From contig NZ_LLXU01000075.1 of the NCBI RefSeq assembly GCF_001431645.1, positions 1 through 49,006 of the forward strand: DNA of 49,006 nt. Direction: 5' to 3'. Position 1 is the first letter of the stretch. Each line of letters begins with the position of its first letter. Both the position numbers and the translations under genes were made by a program. Positions 25,565 through 32,474 of the stretch are shown one piece after another. The notes beneath the pieces were generated by a model. The model worked only from the letters and a program-made list of their open reading frames with translations, was not told the origin of the DNA and did no database searches. The stretch comes from Stenotrophomonas panacihumi (GTDB lineage Bacteria > Pseudomonadota > Gammaproteobacteria > Xanthomonadales > Xanthomonadaceae).

Positions 25565-25738
25565 TGTGCTCTCACTCCAACATTTGTCTTGTGGAGGACC
25601 AACGTAGGCGTAGTCGTGTTAACGACATACCCCTTCGGCGTGATGTGCTTTGCGAGGTCTGTGAACTGTTCAAGCGATCTGAGCGGCCGCGCTACAATTC
25701 CCGCCAGCACTCTCCCGTAATGCGAGCTATTTGCTCGG

Positions 25739-25842
25739 GGAGGTGAGAACGTGAAGGGTGCGGCGGCAACCCCTTCCTCCGAGGGCTCACTCTGCGGTAA
25801 CAGCAAAAGGCGCAGCGTGGGGTTGCGGTGATCTCACCGCCT
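25739..25842 (+). ncRNA. structured RNA leader ahead of the 48-aa gene
   Basis: A nested secondary structure of about 100 nt. P1 pairs ggtgaga (25742-25748) with tctcacc (25832-25838). P2 pairs gcaacccc (25766-25773) with ggggttgc (25819-25826). P3 pairs ctgcg (25792-25796) with cgcag (25811-25815). A separate hairpin cgagc-tattt-gctcg is at 25723-25737. P1 closes 4 nt before the aggag ribosome site of the small gene. A -10-like TACAAT lies at 25693-25698. It looks like a cis-regulatory leader or an sRNA; I do not recognise the class. Confidence 0.5.
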
Positions 25843-25853
25843 AGGAGTAGATG

Positions 25854-26000
25854 ATGTCCAGTAATGATCGCAATACGAAGCCGCAGGAGGGCGAAACTCG
25901 CCCCCAGAGTGATGTCGAGAAGCAGCGTCAGCAGCAGCAGGAGAATTCTCGTCCGGCTGAAGATAAGGAAGGCGATAAGCCGACCCAACGCAAGCCGTAA
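25854..26000 (+). CDS. 48-aa hydrophilic Q/E/K-rich protein
   Basis: A short gene with an excellent ribosome site (aggag 25843-25847; the ATG at 25854 is favoured over the adjacent ATG at 25851). The product starts MSSNDRNTKPQEGE and ends KPTQRKP. It has almost no hydrophobic residues, no Cys and a run of four Gln, so it is expected to be intrinsically disordered. It follows the structured leader and is followed by a tandem repeat and a strong terminator, so it forms a complete small transcription unit. The function is unknown; hydrophilic stress peptides near YciF-like genes are one guess. Confidence 0.65.
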   Translation: MSSNDRNTKPQEGETRPQSDVEKQRQQQQENSRPAEDKEGDKPTQRKP

Positions 26001-26002
26001 CG

Positions 26003-26040
26003 CGCGCGTTTCTGACTGAAGAACGCGTTTCTGACTGAAG
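26003..26040. repeat. 19-bp perfect tandem duplication
   Basis: cgcgtttctgactgaagaa occurs twice back to back (26003-26021 and 26022-26040), directly after the stop of the 48-aa gene and before its terminator. Confidence 0.95.
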
Positions 26041-26061
26041 AAGCTGATGGCTGCAAAGGGA

Positions 26062-26088
26062 GGCTGCGCGGAAGCGCGGCCTTTTTTA
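26062..26088 (+). terminator. Rho-independent terminator of the 48-aa gene
   Basis: ggctgcgc (26062-26069) pairs with gcgcggcc (26074-26081) around GGAA, followed by TTTTTT. Confidence 0.88.
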
Positions 26089-26109
26089 TGATCTGATTGA
26101 GGGCTTGAG

Positions 26110-26379
26110 ATGTCCAGGCGCACGCAGGCTAGTGAGTTGATGGGGCTTGTTGTTCACCAGCTGCGACCGGCTGCGACCACAACCATGGCCTCCTGCAGCC
26201 GATGCGGACGCACTAGTCCCGGCGGACGGATCTGTGCTGACTGCTTGGGAGATGACTTGGGCAAGATGATCGGAAACAAGGGTGCGGCAATGCGCTGGCT
26301 GGAGTCCGTAAGGCGGGCTACCCAAGACGAGGGCACGGTACTTCTCTACGCAGCGAAAGAAGATGCCCTGAGAGGATGA
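26110..26379 (+). CDS. hypothetical CxxC protein
   Basis: An 89-aa protein. The centre holds a small putative zinc knuckle, CSRCGRTSPGGRICADC, with two CxxC pairs 12 residues apart. A helical C-terminus follows (GAAMRWLESVRRATQDEGTVLLYAAKEDALRG). The N-terminal ~25 residues could be leader sequence if translation starts at the internal ATG (MASCSRCG). gaggg lies upstream of the first ATG. I do not recognise a family. It is the last plausible gene of the element before attR. Confidence 0.55.
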   Translation: MSRRTQASELMGLVVHQLRPAATTTMASCSRCGRTSPGGRICADCLGDDLGKMIGNKGAAMRWLESVRRATQDEGTVLLYAAKEDALRG

Positions 26380-27067
26380 TCAAGTAAGCGTTGAATGGAG
26401 ATCTGCGGATGAGCGGTCTAGGCGCGGCTATTGAAGACGCCAGCCGCGCAACCACTTGCTTAACCGGTAGGAACCCTTCGGCAACAACAATGTTCGCTGC
26501 TTGGATGGTACAAGCGACGCGCTCATTGAGAACGCATCCTCATGGGGGCGAAATGCCACATGGGCCAAGAACGTCGGGGCAATCCAGCGGAGGAAGAGAG
26601 CCGACTTGGATCGAAGCGCTGCATAGAGCGTTTTCATAAAGCCTCCGTCCGCATCAGGTGCGGTCCATTTGATCCGCCATTCGAAGGATCTCAGGGGTGA
26701 GGACGGGGAGCACGGCTGAGAAGCGCCCAACCTAGAGTCTACGCGCAAGCGCATCATGCGCTGATTCGGTGCGAGAGCGCTTTCCTTGAAGGGGCTGTTT
26801 ATCTGGCGTTCCTTTGCTCGGGTCCCTCCGTCGCCCGTGAATCCAGCGCGCTGTATCGGGATGGCGTAGGGTGGTGAGGGCTGCAGAGAGTGAAGGCTTG
26901 ACTTCAATGCATGAAGTGGAGTCATCGACTTGACCCGGTGCCCATTACCCAGCCCCGAGAAGGAGTGGGAAAAATGCCGATACGCGCCAACCCCTGCCGG
27001 AGATACCATGAGGTGGCGGGGAAAAGAGGCCGCCCTAAGTACTTGATTGAAAATCAAAGTGGCTATA
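26380..27067. other. 688-bp stretch without a convincing gene
   Basis: A 209-codon minus-strand frame covers most of this stretch, but its composition (many Arg, Ser and Pro, no domain) does not look like a normal protein. I see a perfect inverted repeat agcgcat-c-atgcgct at 26746-26760 and several GC-rich segments. This is the right inner end of the element and may hold noncoding or decayed sequence. Confidence 0.4.
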
Positions 27068-27113
27068 ACTGTTAATCAGGGGGTCGTTGGTTCGAGTCCA
27101 ACTTCGGGCGCCA
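27068..27113 (+). repeat. attR: 46-bp copy of the tRNA-Asn 3' half
   Basis: It is identical to 20074-20119. There is no 5' half, so it is not a functional tRNA. It marks the right edge of the element. Confidence 0.93.
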
Positions 27114-27123
27114 AATACATGAA

Positions 27124-27152
27124 AGGCTTGCAGGCAACTGCAGGCCTTTTTT
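27124..27152 (+). terminator. terminator following attR
   Basis: aggcttgcag pairs with ctgcaggcct over 10 bp (one G-U) around GCAA, then TTTTTT. It was probably the terminator of tRNA-Asn before insertion. It resembles, but is not identical to, the element-side terminator at 20129. Confidence 0.88.
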
Positions 27153-27331
27153 GTTGGCTTCGGCTGGGGACGTTCGGGAAGCAGATCAGCGCTTCCGACC
27201 CAGGTTCGAGATCCGCTGTAGCGTCGGCCGCTTGCTGTCTAGGGGATCAACCGCATGAGGCCTGAAGATCGGGGGAGAGCACATGGCTCGCGTGCGCCCG
27301 ACAACCAGGTTCACTTGGGTAGCGGGTGCCT

Positions 27332-27634
27332 ATGGAACAATCGATCGTAGAGCTTGAGATAGAAGTCACGCTGCTTCCAGCATCCAGCCGAAAGCGCTCG
27401 GACTATCGCCCAAACCACAAGCACCCATTGACGGGCGAGTATTTCCTGGGGCACGTCACTTTCCACGACGGCCACGTTGATCCCGGCACGGTCGGGCGCG
27501 CTCACGTCCGGATCCTCGCGTACTACCACGATATCGAGTCCCTCATGGCGTTCGGTTCATGGACGATCTGGGAGGGGGCCCACCACGTGGGCAGCGTGCG
27601 GATTGCGGATGTCGGATCGTTCGTGGATCGTTAG
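27332..27634 (+). CDS. small protein resembling the EF-Tu C-terminal domain
   Basis: A 100-aa protein. It opens with IVELEIEVTLLPASSR and a DYRPNH segment, and closes with FGSWTIWEGAHHVGSVRI. This pattern matches the last beta-barrel domain of EF-Tu (ESEVYIL, GYRPQF, RFAIREGGRTVGAG) by eye. There is no GTPase domain. Free-standing proteins of this fold exist as uncharacterised accessory proteins, but their function is unknown. The ATG at 27332 has only a weak ribosome site (agcggg). Its GC content is below that of core genes. Confidence 0.6.
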   Translation: MEQSIVELEIEVTLLPASSRKRSDYRPNHKHPLTGEYFLGHVTFHDGHVDPGTVGRAHVRILAYYHDIESLMAFGSWTIWEGAHHVGSVRIADVGSFVDR

Positions 27635-27728
27635 CGGTAACGTTTGGACGACGCTACGCGCAGGGCAGCGCCGGGTGTCCACTGAACACTGGTTAGTCCA
27701 CTCTGGTATCCGGCCTCGGAGGCTCTTC

Positions 27729-27929
27729 ATGAAACGCGACAGGGATTTCTCGGCGCGAGCGCCCTTGGACCAGGCGTTCGTTCTTCAAAATACGTGGTGC
27801 GATATTTGTCAGGAGGCCGATATCGGCTTGGCTAACCCAACGGAATACGAAGAGGACGGTCGCGTATTCGTCGAAGGCGCATGCGCCAGATGTGGTAATG
27901 GGATCGTTACCGAGCTGTCGGCGTTGTAA
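27729..27929 (+). CDS. small zinc-ribbon-like hypothetical protein
   Basis: A 66-aa protein starting MKRDRDFSARAPLDQAF, with two CxxC pairs (TWCDICQEA and GACARCGNG) separated by about 25 residues, a zinc-ribbon spacing. Acidic residues fill the loop. The start at 27729 is the only ATG giving this compact domain. It lies 94 bp after the preceding small gene and 94 bp before the sulfatase. The function is unknown. Confidence 0.6.
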   Translation: MKRDRDFSARAPLDQAFVLQNTWCDICQEADIGLANPTEYEEDGRVFVEGACARCGNGIVTELSAL

Positions 27930-28023
27930 GTAAAACTACGGCATCAAGAACGGCAAACTTACCGAAGAAAAAGTATTCACCGCGGCCCAAGCTGGCCACT
28001 CCCTTGCCCGTGGAGTGTCCGTG

Positions 28024-29526
28024 ATGCCCGGTTCCAAGAAGCCCAACATCCTCGTCATCTTCGGTGACGACATCGGTATCCCGCAGATCAGTGCCTATAC
28101 CCGCGGCCTGATGGGCTACCAGACCCCGAACATCGATCGCATCGCCAACGAGGGTGCGCTGTTTACCGATTCCTACGGCCAGCAGAGCTGCACCGCGGGG
28201 CGCGCCTCGTTCATCCTTGGGCAGGAGCCCTTCCGCACCGGCCTGTTGACCATCGGCATGCCCGGCGACCCCCATGGCATCGCCGAGTGGATGCCCACTA
28301 TTGCCGACGTGCTGAAGACCGCGGGCTACGCGACCGGCCAGTTCGGCAAGAACCACCTGGGCGACCAGGACCAGCACCTGCCGACCAACCACGGCTTCGA
28401 CGAGTTCTTCGGCAACCTCTACCACCTCAACGCCGAAGAGGAGCCGGAAGGCTATTTCTATCCGAAGGATCCCGCGTTCAAGAAGAAGTACGGGCCGCGC
28501 GGCGTTATCCATTCCCACGCCGGCGGCAAGGTCGAAGACACCGGCCCGCTCAACAAGAAGCGCATGCCCACGGTGGACGAGGAGTTCCTCGGCGCCGCGC
28601 AGAAATTCATCGACAAGAGCGTGAAGGACGACACCCCGTTCTTCGTCTGGTTCAACACCACGCGCATGCATGTGTTCACCCACCTCAAGCCCGAATCCGA
28701 TGGCGTGACCGGCAAGGGGCTGCATGCGGATGGCATGGTCGAGCATGACGGGCATGTCGGGCAGCTGCTGGACCAGCTCGACAAGCTGGGCATCGCCGAC
28801 GACACCATCGTGGTTTACACCACCGACAACGGCGCCGAGATCGCGCTGTGGCCCGATGGCGCGATGACCCCGTTCCGCGGCGAGAAGGGCACCACCTGGG
28901 AAGGCGGCATGCGCATCCCGATGATGGCCCGCTGGCCGGGCGTGATCAAACCTGGCACGGCCTACAACGACATCATCTCGCTGATCGACTGGTTCCCGAC
29001 CCTCTGCGCGGCGGCGGGCGTGGACGACGTCGTGGGCAAGATGAAGAAGGGCTTCAAGGCGGGTGACAAGACCTTCAAGGTGCACTTGGATGGCCACGAC
29101 TTCGGGCCGTACTTCCAGGGCAAGGAAAAGGAAGGGCCCCGAAAGGCGCTGTACTACTTCGACCAGGGCGGCAACCTCAACGCGGTGCGCTATGCGGACT
29201 GGAAGGTGAGTTTTGCCGTCGCCAGCCATGGCAACATCGCCACGGCAACGCGCGAGGTGACCTCCTGGGCGACGATCGCCAACCTGCGGATGGATCCCTA
29301 CGAGCGCGGCATGGAAGAGGGGGGCGGGGCGACCCAGTTCCTCGGCCAGCAGATGTGGCTGCTGGTGCCGATCCAGGGACTGATCAAGCAGTTTTTCTCC
29401 GACTTCGGCGACTACCCCTACCAGACCGGCAGTTCGCTCAACGCCGCCGGCATCAACTACGGCCTGCTGCAACAGCAGGATGCGATGAAGCGGCTCAAGG
29501 AGCTGGAGACGATGCGGACGAACTGA
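28024..29526 (+). CDS. arylsulfatase (CTAGR type), copy 1
   Basis: A 500-aa type I sulfatase. Asp15-Asp16 (IFGDDIG) are calcium ligands. The nucleophile motif is Cys56 in QQSCTAGRASF, with Ala in place of the usual Pro of CxPxR; this variant is known to be accepted. QFGKNHLGD and TTDNGAE supply further active-site residues. No signal peptide is seen, so it is either cytoplasmic or exported in another way. The ATG at 28024 is favoured (ggag 28012-28015); a GTG at 28021 is possible. It is very similar to the gene at 35602. It converges on the hybrid kinase. The substrate is unknown. Confidence 0.93.
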   Translation: MPGSKKPNILVIFGDDIGIPQISAYTRGLMGYQTPNIDRIANEGALFTDSYGQQSCTAGRASFILGQEPFRTGLLTIGMPGDPHGIAEWMPTIADVLKTAGYATGQFGKNHLGDQDQHLPTNHGFDEFFGNLYHLNAEEEPEGYFYPKDPAFKKKYGPRGVIHSHAGGKVEDTGPLNKKRMPTVDEEFLGAAQKFIDKSVKDDTPFFVWFNTTRMHVFTHLKPESDGVTGKGLHADGMVEHDGHVGQLLDQLDKLGIADDTIVVYTTDNGAEIALWPDGAMTPFRGEKGTTWEGGMRIPMMARWPGVIKPGTAYNDIISLIDWFPTLCAAAGVDDVVGKMKKGFKAGDKTFKVHLDGHDFGPYFQGKEKEGPRKALYYFDQGGNLNAVRYADWKVSFAVASHGNIATATREVTSWATIANLRMDPYERGMEEGGGATQFLGQQMWLLVPIQGLIKQFFSDFGDYPYQTGSSLNAAGINYGLLQQQDAMKRLKELETMRTN

Positions 29527-29545
29527 CGCCATCCGGCGTCGGGGG

Positions 29546-29567
29546 GGCTTGCGGGCCACCGCAAGCC
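29546..29567. terminator. bidirectional hairpin between sulfatase and hybrid kinase
   Basis: ggcttgcgg (29546-29554) pairs with ccgcaagcc (29559-29567) around GCCA, centred between two converging stop codons. Confidence 0.6.
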
Positions 29568-29584
29568 TCCGGCCTCGCCATGTC

Positions 29585-32008
29585 CTACGGCGCAGCCCCC
29601 ACCACATGCGTCTCCCCCACCGGCATCTCCAGCGCCTTGCGTACCGCAACCGACAGGTCCGCCCGGGTAAACGGCTTGGCGAGGAGGCTCATGCCGCGCG
29701 CCACGCTACCGTGCGCGGCCATGTCGCGTGGATAGCCGGAGGTCAGCAGTACGCGCAGGTCCGGCTTGCGCAGCTTGGCCTGCTGGGTGAGCTCCCAGCC
29801 GCTCATGCCGGGCATCACGATGTCCGAAAGCAGCAAGTCCACGCGCACGTCCGGGCGTTCCAGCAGCCGCAAAGCGGAGGCGCCGTCATGCGCCTCCAGC
29901 ACCCGATAGCCCAGGTGCCGCAGCGCTTCGACCGTATAGGCCCGCACGTCGTCATTGTCTTCGGCGACGAGCAGCGTCTCCTCCGGCGCATCGACGCCGG
30001 CCATCAGCGGTGCAGCATCTTCGCGAGACAGCGGCAAGGGCAGGTCCGAACGCGGGAACAGCAGCGTGACCATCGTGCCCACGCCCGGCGTCGACTCCAG
30101 CAGCACATGGCCGCCGGACTGCTTGACGAAGCCATACACCATCGGCAGTCCCAGCCCGGTGCCGCGCCCCACTTCCTTGGTGGTGAAGAACGGCTCGAAC
30201 ACGCGCGTCATGGTCTCGTGCGACATGCCATGCCCGGTGTCGCGAATCCGCAGGCGGACATAGTCGCCCTCGGCGATATCCGGGTGGTGGGCGGCGTAGT
30301 CCTCGTCCAGATGCACGTTGCCCGCTTCGATGGACAACACGCCGCCCTCGGGCATGGCGTCGCGCGCGTTCACCGCCAGGTTGAGGATGGCGCTTTCCAG
30401 CTGCGCCGGATCCAGCTCCACGCACCACGCATCGGTGGGGACATCGACCTCCAGCCGCACCAGTTCGCCCAGCGCACGCTGCAGCATGTCCTGCATGCCG
30501 TGCATGTGCGCGCCGATATCGACGGCCTGGCTCTGCAGCGGCTGCTGGCGCGCGAAGGCGAGCAGGCGCTGGGTCAGCGAGGCGGCGCGCGATACGCCGC
30601 GCATCGCGTTGTCCAGCGCGCGCGCCGGCCGCGCGGCGGTGTCGCCGAGGTGGTCGATCATCATCCGCGCATGCTCGATGTTGCCGGCGATGATCGTCAG
30701 GATGTTGTTGAAGTCGTGGGCGATGCCGCCGGTCAGCTGGCCGACCGCCTCGATCTTCTGGCTCTGCCGCAGCGCGGCTTCGGCCTGCCGGCGCGCCGTG
30801 GTTTCCACCGCTTCGGACACGATGGCCGAGACCTGGCCATCCGGGTCCTGCAGCGGCCGGAACGAGAAGTCGAAACTGCGCGTGCCGGTGGGCAGCTGCA
30901 GTTCCAGTTCATGGCGCGATTCATGCCCCTGCGCGGCCGCCGCGACCGCCGCGCGGATCAGCTCCGGCGCGCCCGGCGTGGCCGCGAACCACGCCGAATC
31001 GGCGAAGGCCTGTCCGGCCACCTCCGGCAGCGTGGAGAGGATCGCCGCCAGCGAAGCGACGTTGGCCTGCACGATGTCCCCATGGATCGTCAGCAGGTTC
31101 TGGTGCTGGAAGCTGGACTGGAACACGGCCTGCAAGCGGCTCTCGCTGCGGCGCAGGTCGGCGGTGCGGGCCAGCACCTGGTGTTCGAGTGATTCGTTGA
31201 TCTGCCGCAGCGACAGTTCCGCGCGCTTGAGGTCGCTGATGTCGCGGGCCAGGGTGTAATAGCCGGTGATGGCGCCGTGCGCATCGTGCTCCGGCACGCC
31301 GTCTACCTGCGCGTAACGCACCGAGCCATCGGCACGCGGCAGGTGGGTTTCGAAGTTGACCCGTTCGCCGCGCAGCACGCGTTCCAGGTGCGGACGGGCG
31401 CGCTCGAAGGCGTCCTGCCCGATGGCCTGCTGGATCGACTGGCCGACCAGCGCCTCCGGCGGCACGCCATACCAGTCCAGGCTGGCATGGTTGACGAAGC
31501 GGAAGTGGTGGTCCGTGCCGAAGTGGGTGATCAGCGCGGGCAGCGAATCGGTGATCAGCTGCAGGCGGTCGCGGCTTTGCTGCAGTTCGGCCTCGGCGTG
31601 CGCGAGCCGGGCGCGTTCCTCGCGTTCGGCCAGTGCGCGCAGCACGGCGTCGGGCAGGCGCTGAAGGCGCTGCTTGACGACATAGTCGCGCGCGCCACGG
31701 GTCAACGCCTGCACCGCCAGTTCCTCGGTCAACGTGCCGGAGACGAAGATGAAGGGAATCTCCGGCGCGTGCTCGCGGGCGAGGGTGAGCGCGGTATCGC
31801 CATCGAAGCCGGGCAGCACGTGGTCGGCCAGGATCACGTCATGGCCACCATCCTGGATGGCGCGCAGGAAATCGTCCCGCGTCCACACGCGTTCGGTGGT
31901 GAACGCCAGGTGCGCACGCTTTAGTTGGGCGACGATGAGTTCGGCGTCGAGCGCGCTGTCCTCCAGCATGAGGATGCGGATCGGCGCGGGATGTTGCGCC
32001 TCAGCCAT
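29585..32008 (-). CDS. soluble hybrid histidine kinase: REC-PAS-PAS-HisKA-HATPase-REC
   Basis: An 807-aa signalling protein with no membrane segment. The N-terminal receiver (IRILMLEDSALDAEL; phospho-Asp in LADHVLPGFDG) covers about 9-125. Two PAS regions follow (about 150-270 and 290-400). The dimerisation His is in GGIAHDFNNIL near residue 430. The ATPase has NLAVNARDA, DTGHGMS (~589) and GTGLGLPMVYG (~621). A second receiver ends the protein (VAEDNDDVRAYTVEAL ~678; Asp in LLLSDIVMPGMSG ~729). The start at 32008 overlaps the stop of the upstream response regulator by 8 bp, so they are co-translated. It probably works in the phytochrome pathway; its final output is not visible here. Confidence 0.92.
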   Translation of the reverse strand: MAEAQHPAPIRILMLEDSALDAELIVAQLKRAHLAFTTERVWTRDDFLRAIQDGGHDVILADHVLPGFDGDTALTLAREHAPEIPFIFVSGTLTEELAVQALTRGARDYVVKQRLQRLPDAVLRALAEREERARLAHAEAELQQSRDRLQLITDSLPALITHFGTDHHFRFVNHASLDWYGVPPEALVGQSIQQAIGQDAFERARPHLERVLRGERVNFETHLPRADGSVRYAQVDGVPEHDAHGAITGYYTLARDISDLKRAELSLRQINESLEHQVLARTADLRRSESRLQAVFQSSFQHQNLLTIHGDIVQANVASLAAILSTLPEVAGQAFADSAWFAATPGAPELIRAAVAAAAQGHESRHELELQLPTGTRSFDFSFRPLQDPDGQVSAIVSEAVETTARRQAEAALRQSQKIEAVGQLTGGIAHDFNNILTIIAGNIEHARMMIDHLGDTAARPARALDNAMRGVSRAASLTQRLLAFARQQPLQSQAVDIGAHMHGMQDMLQRALGELVRLEVDVPTDAWCVELDPAQLESAILNLAVNARDAMPEGGVLSIEAGNVHLDEDYAAHHPDIAEGDYVRLRIRDTGHGMSHETMTRVFEPFFTTKEVGRGTGLGLPMVYGFVKQSGGHVLLESTPGVGTMVTLLFPRSDLPLPLSREDAAPLMAGVDAPEETLLVAEDNDDVRAYTVEALRHLGYRVLEAHDGASALRLLERPDVRVDLLLSDIVMPGMSGWELTQQAKLRKPDLRVLLTSGYPRDMAAHGSVARGMSLLAKPFTRADLSVAVRKALEMPVGETHVVGAAP

Positions 32009-32474
32009 TGCCGCGGAAGGACCCGGCCGGCGGCGTGCGATGCGGCGGCGGCTGGTTGGTGATGCCCCAGAACATGCCCAGGCCCTGGATGGCCTCGAAG
32101 AACTCCTTGAAGTCCACCGGTTTGACGACAAAGGCATTCACGCCCAACTCGTAGCTCCTCACCAGGTCACGCTCCTCTTTGGAGGACGTGAGCATAACGA
32201 CGGGGGTACTGCTCAGGGCGGGGTCTTTGCGGACTTCGGCGAGAACTTCTAAACCGTTCAGTTTCGGAAGCTTGAGATCCAGCAGCACGACGACCGGCCC
32301 ACCGTGATGGGTGCCGGCATAGGCGCCTTCCGAGCGCAGGTAGTCCAGCGCCTCGGCCCCGTCGCGCACATGGGTGACTTCGTTGAGCAGTTGGCAGCGG
32401 GCGAGCGCGGCCAGCGTCAGTTCGGCATCTTTCGGGTTGTCTTCCACCAGCAGGATCGGGCGCAGGTCCCTCAT
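32001..32474 (-). CDS. single-domain response regulator (Rcp-like)
   Basis: A 157-aa receiver-only protein. The acidic pair is in LLVEDNPKDAELTL, the phospho-Asp in VVLLDLKLPKLNGLEVL, Thr/Ser in VVMLTSSKEE and the conserved Lys in FVVKPVDF. This form is the classic partner of bacteriophytochrome kinases (Rcp1 type) and has no DNA-binding output. It overlaps bphP by 4 bp upstream and the hybrid kinase by 8 bp downstream. A phospho-relay from the phytochrome through this protein to the hybrid kinase is plausible (inference). Confidence 0.93.
   Translation of the reverse strand: MRDLRPILLVEDNPKDAELTLAALARCQLLNEVTHVRDGAEALDYLRSEGAYAGTHHGGPVVVLLDLKLPKLNGLEVLAEVRKDPALSSTPVVMLTSSKEERDLVRSYELGVNAFVVKPVDFKEFFEAIQGLGMFWGITNQPPPHRTPPAGSFRGNG

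Larger units (their letters stand above)
20074..27113. mobile_element. ~7-kb integrated element in tRNA-Asn
   Basis: The tRNA-Asn 3' half (20074-20119) is repeated without a mismatch at 27068-27113. A tyrosine recombinase lies immediately inside the left copy, reading toward it. This is the standard arrangement of a tRNA-targeting integrative element, with the tRNA kept functional. The distance between repeat starts is 6994 bp. Cargo: com-like regulator, DNA methyltransferase, arylsulfatase, YciF-like protein, a 48-aa hydrophilic protein and a CxxC protein. No replication, conjugation or phage structural genes are seen, so it is a defective or satellite-like remnant. Confidence 0.9.

Noticed and set aside
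26003..26040. CRISPR-like repeat
   Set aside because: There are only two copies of 19 bp placed directly head to tail without a spacer, and no cas genes.
26428..27057. 209-codon minus-strand frame before attR
   Set aside because: Ser/Arg/Pro-rich, no domain, no convincing ribosome site, and it overlaps nothing that supports translation. Kept as an unexplained stretch instead.
27047..27113. A second tRNA-Asn gene
   Set aside because: Only the 3' half is present; the acceptor 5' strand and D-arm are missing, so it is an att copy.
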